A model generated the notes under the pieces. It saw only the letters and a list, made by a program, of their open reading frames with translations, searched no databases and had not been told where the DNA came from. The translations under genes were made by a program, and so were the position numbers. 64,000 nt of DNA from Heliocidaris tuberculata (taxonomy: Eukaryota; Echinodermata; Echinoidea; Camarodonta; Echinometridae). Of this stretch, positions 44,673 to 57,422 are shown piece by piece; positions within the stretch are counted from its first letter, which is position 1, and the number at the start of each line of letters is the position of its first letter. The DNA is taken from positions 23,911,292 through 23,975,291 of the forward strand of contig CM046842.1 of NCBI GenBank assembly GCA_025618425.1. Direction: 5' to 3'.

Positions 44673-45222
44673 GGGCTTTATCAGAAACAGAGGTCAACGC
44701 GCAATTGATATTTGCAATGGTGTACTAGTAATATTAAACAGCGCCGTCTACAGATAAATTTTGTTTTCGCACTGTGTTTGTTAACATGCAGTTTTTTGTT
44801 TTTGTTTTTTGTTTTTTGTTTTTTGTTTTTTGTTGTTGTTGTTGTTTTTTTTCTTTCTTTCTTTCTTTTCTTTTTCGTAAAAAAAGAAATAGATGACGAA
44901 TATAATTATGGAATAGAATTCCGACAAGCAATTAATTTCATTTTTATTTTATATTGGGTAAATAGCTTTTTAACCATTGTTCAATAAAGCATATACGCTG
45001 TTCTTTTTGTATTTTTTTAAATTGAGGGAGTGGCCAGGGAAAGGCCTTGTAATGAATGCTAAAAAAGAGTTTTTGATTTTATTTTTCAAGAGTCTCTATT
45101 TGTCCTTTCTCGCATCTGCATATTCAATTATAATTTTGTTTCATAACTAAGGGCATAAAGGGGATTTTGAAATCTATTTGAGAATTTATTTTATAACAAA
45201 TATGACTACTAATACTACGACT

Positions 45223-45335
45223 ACTACTTCTTCTTCTCCTCCTCCTCCTTCTTCTTCTTCTTCTTCTTCTTCTTCTTCTTCTTCTTCTTCTCTTTCTTCT
45301 CTTTCTTCTTCCTCTTCTTCTTCTTTTCTGCTTAA
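45223..45335. repeat. (CTT)n array
   Basis: About 110 bases of TTC/TCC triplets on the plus strand. Confidence 0.95.
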
Positions 45336-45514
45336 TTCTTGTCGTTGTTTGCAGTTCAAAAAGAAGCATACCCCTTCATGCCAAATTTCTAAACAATATA
45401 TGCATAGTAATTCTGACGGTTATCAATCGTCTTACAATAACATGTTCATTGAGTATTCGGGACATTTTGATGTTGTGTTTGTGTCTGTGTGAGGTGATGG
45501 TGTGATGGGCATGG

Positions 45515-45602
45515 TGGGGGGGGGGGGGGCTTGTTGTCATATGTTAACCTTTATTCGCCCCTGTTATCTCCTCTTTTTCTTTTCTTTCCGGAATCCCTCT
45601 GT

Positions 45603-45635
<33 letters not shown>

Positions 45636-45862
45636 CTTTTTATTTTCTAGAGTTGGTGTATTGTCTGCAGATGTTGACCTTTACATTCATCCCTATTCTC
45701 TCCCTTATTCTTTTATACATAACTATCTCTCTTTCACCCCCCCCCCCCATCATATTTTCCTATTTTTTTCTTTCTTTCTGGAGTGGGGGGGGGGGGGGAG
45801 GAGGGTTGGCTGATGTTGACATTTTATTCCCCCTATTCTTTGACTCTTATTATTTTGTACAT

Positions 45863-45910
<48 letters not shown>

Positions 45911-46090
45911 CCTCCCTCCCTCCCTCCCTTTCTCTTTCTCTTTCTCTTTCTCTTTCTCTTTCTCTTTCTTACTTTCTTTCGGGAGTGGGGGGGGGGGTTG
46001 TGTTAGCAGATGTTGACCTTTTATCCGCCACTATACTATCCCTTATTCTTTCATACATCTCTCTCTCTCTCTCTCTCTCTCCTTCTACCT
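45515..46090. repeat. Compound minisatellite with poly-G, 'atgttgacc' and CT blocks
   Basis: The word 'atgttgac' or 'atgttaac' occurs at 45541, 45671, 45813 and 46010. Three of the four words (45541, 45813, 46010) come soon after a G-run and lead to a pyrimidine-rich block, giving irregular units of 130-200 bases. Confidence 0.8.
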
Positions 46091-46142
46091 TTTTTTTTTT
46101 TTTCCTTCTTCTTTTTTTTTCCTTTTTTGTTCTCTCTCTGTC

Positions 46143-46640
46143 TGTGTGTGACATGTGGTCTTGTGGGACATGTGGTGGCTATCGATCGCTGACAAAACCT
46201 ATCGATTGGAAATAGCTGCGTGAAGGCTGGCGATCGATACCCAGTACAGTGAGGACCGTAAAAATGCCGCCACATGTTCGCCCGAGAACAAAGCGGCACA
46301 AAAGGGGGGAATTCAATTCGCATAGCGGCACAGGGACTGCATGAATATTTGATGACCGGATTAAAGACAAATCCCCCTTGTTATCCTCCGAAGAACTAGA
46401 AAGTAATTTTTTGAGGGATAAGAGGGGGGAGATTGTTGACGAGGGAGTCTAACTGTAAAAAGTTATGGAGATTACTTGCCTCTAAGCGGATTGGAAACAA
46501 GTAAGACAGAGCTTATTGCATAAAGCAATAAACATTCCGTTACTTCACTGAAAATATGCCAACGTCAATTGTAAAGGGAGTTTAAAGTTAGAGAAAAGAT
46601 AACTCATATCGGAGAAAATGACAGGCTCATAATTCATTTT
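46143..46640. other. Non-repetitive interval, candidate regulatory DNA
   Basis: It follows the CT arrays abruptly and is free of simple repeats. Several ATCGAT/GATCGAT words lie at 46178-46235. No frame looks coding. Regulatory function is a guess from composition alone. Confidence 0.25.
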
Positions 46641-46732
46641 TGCCAATTCCATCTCCATCTCATTATCGCCGTCTGATTCCCGGACGTGTTTTGTTAATTA
46701 GTTATTCTATCAGCCTCTTATTTCTCCTTCAC

Positions 46733-46739
46733 TCCCCCC

Positions 46740-46795
<56 letters not shown>
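46733..46795. repeat. Poly-C followed by (TC)n
   Basis: A run of about 17 C passes into about 20 TC dinucleotides. Confidence 0.95.
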
Positions 46796-46797
<2 letters not shown>

Positions 46798-46799
46798 CT

Positions 46800-48736
46800 C
46801 TGACTCTCACTCTCTTTATCTTTTTCTCTTCATACGGTTCTTCCTTTCTTTTCTTCTTTTTCTTCATCTTTCCCTCATTTTCGTCATTGCCCCGTATGCC
46901 GTATTACTCTCCATATTTAACAGTATAATGTTTCAGTGTATTCTGTATAATCATTAATCTTCTATTTGTCATGTTCGGTCTCATAATGTATTGTGTTACA
47001 TGTAATTATATATTTAAATAAAATTTTGATCCATCGTCGTCGAAACGAAAAGACTGATATTCGGCTACTGTTATTTTTAGGTGTTTTAAAGAAAGGTTGT
47101 ACGTGTAGGATATGTCTCATACCTGATGTTAGTCCTACGTGGCGAAACCTATACTCCAAGTTTATAAGCAATATTTATAGCAAATCATCTCTCCTGTTAC
47201 TGAGAAAATAGTGTAGGTTGGGATTTGAGTTTGAAATGTCTGAGTTCATTTCCCTTCAGAGGGAGTATCAATAGGTGAAATTGAACTTTTACTTCAACTC
47301 CAAATCAAGAATGATCGGATTTACCCCTTTCTGGAATAAGTTTTCATTTTCTTTTCCAATGAAACATTAACTAACACAGTAAAATAATCTTACACTAAGA
47401 ACTGGTCATACGGGGTCGTTTTATTTTTATACGACCATATACAAATCATTATTAGGAGAAATATATAGGCATGATCTGGCTCAGATTACACAATACACTT
47501 ATCATAAGTGTGAAAAATGGGACTTGCGTCAAATTCCGCCCTTTTTCACTTACTTTTCTCAAAAACTAGAACATAAATTGTAGGTAAGTATTGCATATAC
47601 CTTTAGAATATAAAGATTCCGATCAACTAGAGGATGTAGATTTTACAAATTAACATGATTAATCTGACTCGCAAGTAGTCCAAATATTATAATAGAGATA
47701 CGTCACACAAAAAAAACAACAGCATCGTATACTATGGATGATATGGTTGGGCTGTTCGAAGCAATACCAGTTTTGTTGTTGTTATTGCTGCTGCTGCTGC
47801 TACTGTTGTTATGTTGTTCTTGTTGCTGTTGTTGTCCTTGTTGCGTAGTAGTATTCGTGATCTCTACTCATTTGGTATTTGGTTTCATTCTGTGACACTG
47901 CTTTCGCCGATGATGACTGGTGTTTGTTTCGAATATTCGCTGAACGTTCAAAGTGTTTTCTTATTTCATTATTTAGATGTTCTATGAATTTGTCTGACAA
48001 ATTGTATACGGTTTCATCCCAAGGCCATCTGAATCCAGATAATGTTCAGATCATCACAATATCATATCCTTAACCATTGCCATTCACACACCACAAGAAG
48101 AAGGAAAATTACCTTTGCCGATGATAATTGGTGTTTGTTTTTTAATTATTCGACGACAGCTTAGTCGTTTCATGTTTGATTAACTAGATCTTCATGAAGT
48201 AGGCATATCATATGACAAGCTTTGTACGTTTCATCCAGAGCTCATCTGAATAAAAATAATGTTTAAATCATCGCATTATTATAACCTTGGCCATTTTCAT
48301 TTTCCCATTACAAGTAGTATGCCATTCACACGCCACAACAACAACAGCGAGAGGGAAGAAGAACGTGAACAAAAATCACGGCAAGTGATCGTTTTTTTCT
48401 GCTCGATACGGATCGAAATCAACCCTTCATATCGTTTTCGATTCAAATTGATCATCGATAGCTGGATTAAGTGGGCCCTGCATAGAGACACCTGTTCATA
48501 GATTGATTGTTTTATGTCGAGGGTGTCAGATGATATCTGATATCGATATTTAAAAGTCAATCTCTTTTTTCTCTCTCTCGCCCGTTTTAGGTGAATGAAT
48601 GACAAAAATCGTTCGATGTTTGCACTGGAATGCGGTCAAACTTGCCGTATACACTGGTATATATAGATCTGCAAAGCAAAATACGCCTGGCCATTCTCCA
48701 AACACGCGAATGGGGCTTACTATATTTAAATTTTGT
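46800..48736. other. Gene-free interval
   Basis: AT-rich, with a short (TGC/TTG)n stretch at 47770-47845. A segment near 47890-48080 recurs loosely at 48110-48300 ('gatgataattggtgtttg', 'catcacaatatcatatcc'/'catcgcattattataacc'), an old tandem duplication of about 230 bases. Confidence 0.55.
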
Positions 48737-49004
48737 TTTGAATGAAGCAGGAATTTCATCTTAAGTCTGGCTCACAGGAGGCGTCGTTTCGAATGTGGCA
48801 ACTACCTGCGCTAATCGAGCCTGTTAAGGCAATTAACCCACGTGCCACTTCTTAAACGATATCACTCTGTCATGGCGCGCAAGAGACCATACAAGTCACT
48901 GACGCGACCAAAGACCAAGACTGCGTCATTACATGGCGTGTCAAGGACAGCACCGGTCACTGACGCAGTCCTGATACGTCAGGCAAGTGACGCCTCGCGA
49001 GCAA

Positions 49005-49050
<46 letters not shown>

Positions 49051-49079
49051 CTTTGAATGAAGCAAGAATTTCATCTTAA
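48737..49079. mobile_element. 287-bp insert with terminal poly-T between 28-bp direct repeats
   Basis: 'tttgaatgaagca.gaatttcatcttaa' occurs at 48737-48764 and 49052-49079 with one mismatch. The insert between them is GC-richer, has repeated 'tcactgacgc' words, and ends in about 44 T at 49007-49050. This looks like an insertion with a target duplication, but the T-tail is on an unexpected side for a poly-A retrocopy. Confidence 0.6.
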
Positions 49080-49499
49080 AGTTAATCTCTCTTCGGGTAA
49101 TTATGCTGCTCTGGAGAGAGCCTTGTCTATAATTTTCACCAGCGTTCCGTCGTCACCGTAAAAATATTGTCACTTCAGAATAGGCCGAGAGTTGAGGCAC
49201 TAAGGTCCGAGGCCTTTTATTAGGGAGACCAAATAAAAGTAATACTCAGTGTTCATGAAGGTCAGAAATTCTGTTCAAATGTGTCAATTTTATTTGTACA
49301 TTTAGCTGCGCTAATATACCAACTCGGAAATGAATATTCGATTTGCTTATAGAAAAACGAATAGGACAGAAAAGGCCAAGCGGTCAAAACAACTTTGCTA
49401 ACATAGTCCAACCTTTATTCTGAAGAGTGACAGAGTGCTCTATTATGGAAGGAGTAGAATCCGGGATTTCCGACTGCAAACTTAAAGAGACGTTTCCGT

Positions 49500-49890
49500 T
49501 CTAGAAAAAGTGAAAAATGATTTATGAGCTTTCTCATTCGTTTTATGTCAGTTTGGGAGAATATCATAGTAGATGTCCCCTGGCCTGAAAAGGAATGCTC
49601 TTTAAAATAATGCCCTCATAATTCCAAATATGACGAGAAAATGGCTGAACTGTTTGGACCGAATATTCATGCCACATGTGTGTGTGTAGTCCCATGTACC
49701 CATTTAGGTGTGCAGTGCTTTTGATTTTTAGATGGATTGAGACAATGTATTATCATTTTGATGGCTCAAAAAACCTCACAGTAGATACCTGGTTTTATCT
49801 AATTCATAATCAACCTTTCCCCCAGTTGCTTGGAGAAAGTTTCCTTCAAAAAGTATTTTCATGACTAGACCTCACCTTCATCTTGATATG
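49500..49890. repeat. Dispersed repeat R1, copy 2
   Basis: It shares the ordered landmarks of copies 1 and 3 ('catagtagatgtcccctg', 'gtgtgtgtagtccca', 'tggattgagacaat', 'aatcaacctttcc'). Confidence 0.75.
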
Positions 49891-49979
49891 AAGGGAGGTG
49901 TGACGGTCACATTTGACATTTGCTTGGTAGATCTAGAACGACCAAAAAAATTAGGGCAGCAGGCTGTTTGAAAGATGAA

Positions 49980-50121
49980 TACCCCCCCCCCCCCACACAC
50001 ACACACACACACCCCACCTCCACCTTCACCTCGCCCCCCCCCCCCTCTTTCTCTCTCTTGCTATCTCTCTCTCTTTCTTGTATATTTCACGAGAGTTTCC
50101 ATGACTTTTTGCAGTTATTAT

Positions 50122-50171
<50 letters not shown>

Positions 50172-50180
50172 CTCGCTCCA
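49980..50180. repeat. Poly-C, (CA)n and (TC)n cluster
   Basis: C-run at 49982-49994, CA dinucleotides to about 50011, then CT-rich sequence with a long (TC)n at 50124-50168. Confidence 0.95.
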
Positions 50181-51319
50181 TCTCTATTGTATAATACACA
50201 GTTTTTACATCATCCTCGTATTTCAAATTTCTTCCACAAAATGGAAAGGAAAGCTCATTAAAGACCTCCTCCTTTCGCTGCGTCATGCGAAAAAGAAAGG
50301 ATAAGAAAATAAACAAATAAAAGGGAGCAAGATATGAATTCTGAAGGTTGAAAGAACGTAAACGATATATCTATTTTGTTTGAAGGGATTTTTTTTTTTT
50401 TTTTTTTTAAAGGGGGGCGAATTAAACGGGGGGAAAGTGTGGGAGAAAGCAACAATAGAGCCACGTGTTAACCTTCTACGCGTATTAGAGCATGCGCGAG
50501 CGAGCGCTTTGTCGTTGAATCGAAGCGAAGTATGGAATGCCTTATGATATTTGGTATCCGAGGCAAGGGGTTGTATTGTTTGTCGGGTTTGAATATAGCA
50601 GATATTATTGTTTCGGGGGCAGTTCGAACTTGCTCGCATTATAAGGGCTTGTGCGCTTGAATTAACTGCTAATAACTACCGATACGATAGCTTATGCAGG
50701 GTGGTGGCTAGTCTTCCATTTTAAGACACAAGTATGAATCCCCCCAAACAGAAATATTGTACTGAACTAATGATAAAGTATTACTGATGACAACGGAATT
50801 TCATTGTTTTTTTTTGTTTTTTTTTTGTTCGTTTGTTTGTTTGTTTGTTTGTTTTTTTTGGGGGGGGTTCGGTTTTTGGGGGTTTTTTGTGGGGTTGTGT
50901 GTGTTTGTGTGTGTGTGTGTGTGTTGTTGTGGTTTGGGGGGTGGGGTCTTCTTCTTTTCCCCCTTTTTATTGGAGGGAGTGGGTTGTTTTTTTTGTTTGT
51001 TTGTTTGTTTGTTGTTTTGTTTGTATTTTTTGTTTGTTTTTCATGCATTATTATTATTGTAATCCTAGAATCGATTTAGTTAATTGATTTTCATATCTAA
51101 TACTTTTATTGCATGTGATTTTGGCCATTGCTTTCATACCCGTTGAGGGAGGTACTAACCTAAACTATTATCATGATTATAGGAGGAGAGAAAAATAGAG
51201 AGAGGGGGGGGGGTGTTTGAAGGGGACCATAATCATATGACGAGAAAGAGGAGAATATGCTTACAAAAACATAATAGACAGGTAGAAAAGGGTATGATAT
51301 AGAGAGTTGGAGAGCGAAT

Positions 51320-51570
51320 GAATTCAATTCAATTCAATTTAATGACATTTATTTCCAACTTTTCATTATAGTACAAAGTAATAAATGAACAAAATACAGT
51401 ACATGATCTTTAACAAAAAATATGACAAAATATACATTCGCGTGGTACATACATAGTTGGAGGACACACCTCTAAAAGCAAAAGCTTGGTGAGAGGATGT
51501 CCTCACTACATAATACATAATAGTGCATAATAAATATATATAGAGAAATAACTACATACAACAAAAAAAA
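51320..51570 (-). mobile_element. Retroposon 3' end with (TTGAA)n tail
   Basis: 'attcaattcaattcaattta', 'tgacatttatttccaactt' and 'gtacaaagtaataaatgaac'. The same words recur at 58428-58500. The remainder 'aaagcaaaagcttggtgaga' is like the 33375 and 39714 elements in position. Confidence 0.6.
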
Positions 51571-51599
51571 AGATTATATTCCTAGACCGCTGAGCTTGA

Positions 51600-53425
51600 T
51601 TTGAGGGGGGGGGAGGAAAAGGGGGTGGAGGTTCAACATAGAAGAAGTACGGGAAAGAGAAATATTCACGAAGAACAAGAAGCAGAGAGAAGAAAGGAAG
51701 AGAATAGACCCAATGGACGGTGGGGAAGTGTCTTAAACCATATTATGTGTAAGATGAAGTGAAATGTTTTTTTTCATCCTTCTTGAAAGAGTCAACGGAG
51801 GGGGGGGGGGCGAGGCTGGAAAAGAATTTTCATTCAAAGAGTCGGAGAGGATTTTTAACTCGTATTATTTTGCACAGATTTAACGCCCTTTTGGTTCTCG
51901 GCGGATGATAAGCAAACGGTCATAAGGGCCCGGAAGTAATCACTGAATGCTGTCTTACATATCACAAAACCGTCTCAATTCTAAGACTACCCCTACCATT
52001 CCAATAAATCTTCCACTCCGGCTAGAGGAAATTGTACCGGAAATGCCAAAGAAACATGCGCCCTCATTCCTACCTGCATATGCTTTTTTCAATGGCAGAT
52101 GATGTTTCATATGTTTGCCAAAGACCAAGATTATTGTCATAATTTTTATCTTAGGTCACGACGACAATTTGATTATTGCAAATCAAATAATGCGAAGTAA
52201 TAAGGGTTTAAAACGACAAGTTTAGATATTGAGCAGAGTCGTGCACTTCAATGAGGAAATATAGAATGACCCTGGTTTGCGCTGTTAAATATATAACGTT
52301 CCAAACAATAACTTTTGTAACTTGAAATCCCATGTTAGAAAATTAGACAGGGATCTTTATTAACAGCATGGCTACGGAAAACATAATAAGGAGAAATTTC
52401 TTTGTGTGTCATTACGGCCTTTCAGGGACAGATTTGCTTATAAACTGACTTAATTGGGTTTTATTGCAATAACCTTTTTTCATTGTTGTAAGATCTCATG
52501 CGACTTTTCTGTTACGCCAAGTTATCTCACAACATAATTTTTATGAGCAGCGAAATGTCATCTCCTGTCCAGGTAGGATGCAATAGTTCTGCTTGCTATG
52601 GAATGCGAAATGAAATATCGTGTTTTAAGGAAAGTAAACGTGCTTAAAATTGAACAACACTGAATTTGTTTTTGTTTGGGGGTTGTTCTTTCTCCTATTC
52701 AAGACAATTCTATTTAGAAACTACGTAAAATCATAAGAAACAACGGGTTTTTTTAAATACCTTTTTTCCTCCAAAGTCAAGGTCAGTGAGGAAAAATGAT
52801 TTCAAATGTGTGTGCGAAAATGAGAGACAATTGTGGTGCATACACTGCAATGCAATCCTTAGGGAATTTACCTGTCAACTTAACAGGATGTCAGTTTAAT
52901 AGGATCATTATGTTTGAAACACCTCCACTTGCTTTAAATTAGATGCACTTTTTTCAATCTTAGGAGTACAGAGTTTTTCAACTGGGGCTTTATTGTAGAC
53001 GTTAATGATTACAAAGTGTAAATAGGGAAAGAACGTTATCAGAAGGCTGAAATCATAATTTATGCAATGTGGGGGAATTTGTGAGTCTGAATGCAGAGTG
53101 CTGGAGTTAGAGGGCGTAATCATTGTAGACAATTTTTAAATTTCAGTGGCGCTAATGAAATTTTGTCAGAGAGGACCTTTAAGGTCTTACTTCGGCCAAT
53201 TCGGCCATTGTCATCTTTGGCAAACAACACTTTTTAGACTTTTTTCATTCCATTTTCCTTGGCAAAAAGTAAAAATGATGAAATGAAGCTAGGTTATTCC
53301 CTACGCTCCACACGGTAAGAGCTGCACCTGTTCGCCCTGATACTGTCATTTACATGCAATTTACATACAAATGCCAATCATTCTTGGGAAGTTTAGGAGC
53401 GGGCGTTGAGTGGGGTTGCTGAACT
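51600..53425. other. Gene-free interval
   Basis: Short G-runs at 51605 and 51800. The rest is AT-rich without recognisable genes or repeats. Confidence 0.6.
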
Positions 53426-53429
53426 TCAA

Positions 53430-53477
<48 letters not shown>

Positions 53478-53725
53478 CCTCTCTCTCTATCTATCTATCT
53501 ATCTCTCTCCCCCTCTCTCTCTTTCTTTCTTTCTCTCTTTTTTCCATCTCTCTCCTTTTATCCTCTTTCTCTTTATCTTTTTAAGACGATGACGATGACG
53601 ATGATGTTGATGATGTTGATGGTGATGATGGTAATGATTATGACGATGATAATTGCGGAGATGGTGATGATGACGAAGGCATCGATGATGGTGGTGGTGG
53701 TGGTGGTGGTGGTGTTGGTGGTGAT
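53430..53725. repeat. (TC)n array followed by a (GAT)n/(GGT)n array
   Basis: CT-rich repeats to about 53580, then GATGAC/GATGGT triplets to about 53725. The triplets read open in several frames but have no gene-like composition. Confidence 0.9.
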
Positions 53726-53799
53726 GAAAAGAACGATGGGTGATGTTGCAGACCTGCCACTAACCCGAGTGGTGACGCCCACATTTCAAAATTTCCGCC

Positions 53800-55800
53800 G
53801 GTAAATTTGTAAATTTATGGATATTCTTTACTGTTCCCTCCCATTTTCCCTTTTTTGTAGGTGGGGCTTATGTTATAATGTAGCAAATTTTACCTAAAAC
53901 TTGAGTTTTTTCCCCCTTCTAATGTTCTGGAAACAAAACTTAAAATTAAGGAGGTGTGTGTGCCCACTGAAATTGCCAAATATAAATTAATTGACTTCCC
54001 TATAATATTATAGTCTCTTAAAGCATTCAGCTTTTTTTTTTGGGGGGGGGGGCAACGTTAAAGATATGACTAAATATAAAGACCGTCCTCACTTTTCATG
54101 CAAGTATGATCACAAGTTATACATAAATTAAATGATTTATTGAAGATGTCGAAATATCTAATTCAGGTATTGTAGTGCCCTCATCGGGCCATGAATAGTT
54201 TATGCCTATGCATGGGAAAAGATGTTTAATGTTTATATTTGACACGTATCACTTTTAAAAGGAAAGAAAACAGTGCCGAAAAAAATAAGCTTACCTTATG
54301 AAATGTTATAACATGCCTAACCCTAACCTTAACTCGACCTTAACTATAACTTCTGGTAGGACTTAGCAACTGCCTATACTGTGGAAATGAATGTTTGGCA
54401 AGAGGGGGAGGGGGTATTGTGAATTTGAGTGTTATCTCAGCGGAAAAGAGGGTAGAAAATTAAGACTATTGCTGAATTACAAATGATAATTGAGAAAGGT
54501 ACTTCCAGAAGGGAGGGGGTGGCGGACGGGAGTGCCTATATTTATGTGGAGGGGGAGGGGGTAGGGGGTAGGGGGTGGGGTACAAGCTTGTCAGGGAACC
54601 TCGACTACTTAGCGCCCAGAAGGCCGTTTCTTGCTTCATAAGCAGCGGGACCGGAGCGGAGGAATTTCAGGGGAAGCTCCGCCGATCAATGCCGCAGCCG
54701 TGCCGCTGCATGCATTAACGCATACCGTCACACTGCTCCCCCGTCCTCAAAAGCGCGCGCTTTGCCAACAAACCCCCAAGATTGTCGTCTGCTTGCGAAG
54801 GAGCAACGCAAGAGCAAAACAAAAAAATCATAGAGAAGGATAGGGAGTGAGAGAGAGAGAGAGATGGAGGGAAAGCGATAGAAAATAAAAAGGTATCCCC
54901 GAGGAAACCTCTCCTTCTTCTTTCTTTTAATCTCCCCATCCTCTCTTCTCTCTTTCCCTTCTTCCTTTCCTCTTTCAAGTTTGAGTGTGCGGAATTAGAA
55001 AGTCGATAATATCGATCGTAAAAATGGCCCCTTTCCCCGTGCAGAGCTAAAATATTCCGCTCTCCTTTTTTTCTCTCCTTTTTCCCCTTTCCCCTTTATC
55101 GCTATTTTCCCTGCATAACCACGAGATGCAGACAGTTGTACTTACCGTACTAGCAGGGGGCAAATGAGCTAATGTACAATCTTTTCTCTCTTTCTTTTTA
55201 ATATTTTGATCGACTCTTTTTTACCCTCGTCTCCAAAGAGGTAATGCCCTTTGTTAACTCGTTAACATTAGAGAAAAAAGAAATCTCTGCATTTTTACTC
55301 CCGGGCGTGTAAAAATTGCGCACTCGGGCAACAGAAGAAGGCATTAATTTTCACCTTCTTGTCTTTTTGACGCAATATTAAGCAATTCTCATGAACAAAT
55401 CGCTAGACGAAAAAAAATATGTATGTAAAGATTTGGTCTTGGCTGGAATGCTGTGTTATTTTGAAGTATATTAATCGACCATGTAAGCTTAAACTTGAAT
55501 CAATAAATTGCGGTTGATTTGACACACTTTTATTTAAGGGATGAGCATAATCATTTATCCCATCGAATAAACGTAATGGGCCCTTAACAAATGTGACCTA
55601 TGAATAACCGCTCGTAGATGAAGAATGTCATTACAAAACGTATTTCCTGTTGCAAGACAATTTAGAATTTTCGCCTTTCAAAATTCAACATTATTTATAA
55701 ACTTTCAAACACCATGAACTCCAACTACATTTTGATAAATTTGTTTTGATGTGATCAAGGTTTACATTTTGTTAAAACCAAACACTGAAACCTTCCCTTA
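53800..55800. other. Gene-free interval with GC-richer island
   Basis: No gene. The part 54590-54830 is GC-rich and non-repetitive, with 'gcgcgcgc'-like and 'gccgcagccgtgccgc' words. The part 54995-55330 has moderate complexity. These could be promoter-like or regulatory DNA, but nothing in the sequence proves it. Confidence 0.35.
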
Positions 55801-55811
55801 TTTTGTTCCCT

Positions 55812-55829
55812 TCCCCCCCCCCCCCTCTC

Positions 55830-55873
<44 letters not shown>
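55812..55873. repeat. Poly-C plus (TC)n microsatellite
   Basis: A C-run followed by about 22 CT dinucleotides with one interruption. Confidence 0.95.
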
Positions 55874-55874
<1 letters not shown>

Positions 55875-56061
55875 GTCCCTTAGATTTTATTGGGGGTCAA
55901 CATATTCTCTCTCGTATTTTTCTGCTCCCTGTATCTTTCGTAAAAGTTAGGTACTGAATTCTTAACCCGTTAACTATACTGAATTCACCTATTCCCATAG
56001 GCTTAAACACAGGAACCACCAGGTTCAAGAAGGCATTGGGTTTAAAAAAAATTAAAGGCGT

Positions 56062-56472
56062 CTGCAAAAATTAACTGTAAAACTATAGGTTTTCTGGCCC
56101 TTGAAATGACAAGTTATTGCCGTTATTTCAAGTTTACGGTCTTTTTCCTGTAAAACAACAGCAAGTTTGTTGGTTTACCGGAAATCAGCATATATTTACA
56201 ATCGCCCGACATAAAACACTGTTATCAAAAAAACATTTTCTCATATTTTAACAAGTTACCCTGTTAAATTACAAATCGTTTCCATGGTTCCGTTTTAATT
56301 TACATAGATTTTCCTGTTAGAAATTAAGGTTTCTAGTATTTAACAAACAAACAAACAAACAAACAAAACGGAAATCTGTTATTTTGCATGTACTGTGTAA
56401 AAACGAGCATTCCCGGCATTCTGACTGCGAGGAAATTTCCCGTGAAAAAACGGCAAATTTTTTTACAGTGTA
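56062..56472. mobile_element. Second copy of the CTGTAAAAA MITE
   Basis: The interior matches 1570-1860 ('cccttgaaatgacaagttatt', 'gtaaaacaacagcaagtttg', 'accggaaatcagcatatattt'), and the right end is 'tttttttacagtgta'. It carries about 100 extra bases in the middle, including an (ACAA)n tract. Confidence 0.8.
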
Positions 56473-57188
56473 AGGATATAGACTATAGTCACGGTAAAGG
56501 AACGGACTCATTAAAGCAACAACGGCGTGAAAAACCGTGTTATTGTTAATTCGTGTAGCCTACATCTTTTCATCTGCATGAGATGCGTAAAATCCTACCG
56601 GTCGCTGGTGCTCACTCTCCCCCGGAGGGTCGGCGTAAGGGGATCACCGGTGATAGTATCAAATAGCCAAATTATTACTACTCGCCGGTCTTTATTGCTG
56701 TGGCTTATGGGGAAGCAAATCAATACATTTTGCTCATATATTCAAGTACTCACCGCTTTTATTTCATTTGCTTTCAGTTCGCTGCTTTTCTACATGCGTT
56801 TAAATAGAATTATGAGACAGTGAATACTCGAGGAAACGAGGTAAATTGTAAAATTGTAAAACATCCGCTATCTAATGCGAGAAAGCTAATATCCGATTAA
56901 GTGTAATTGTTTTCTTTTTCTTTTTTCTTTTTTTTTTCAGCTACGGTAATTATTTAAAGTAAGATTATAGTGTCCATTAATTTTACCTTGCCCTTCAGAA
57001 ATCTGAAATATCATCTTCTGAAAGAAAAGCGTTGTCTCTCTGACGAAACCCAATTTCTCTCCCTCCCTCCCCTCTCCCTCTCCCCCCCCCCCTCTCTCTC
57101 TCGCTCTCTCTCTCTCTTCTTTCCTTCTGTTTCAATTTTGTTAATTATTGTTTCTATATATTTATATTTTTAATCTATTTTTCGCCTT

Positions 57189-57225
<37 letters not shown>

Positions 57226-57317
57226 CTCTCTATCTATCTATCTATCTCTAGATATATATAACTAATTGTCGAATTACACAAATAAACCAGCCGTTAATCG
57301 GAGAGATAAAGTATTGC

Positions 57318-57422
57318 GAATTTACGTCCACAGGACTGCATAGAGGCTTCATATATGTAGATATAATTATATATAATTATATACACATATGAAGCCCCGA
57401 TGCAGCCCTGTGGACGTAAATT
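57318..57422. other. 105-base perfect-looking hairpin
   Basis: 'gaatttacgtccacaggactgcat' at the left pairs with 'atgcagccctgtggacgtaaattc' at the right. The stem continues through 'ggcttcatat'/'atatgaagcc' to about 38 pairs, with an AT-rich loop. It could be a miniature MITE or a small-RNA precursor. Confidence 0.8.
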
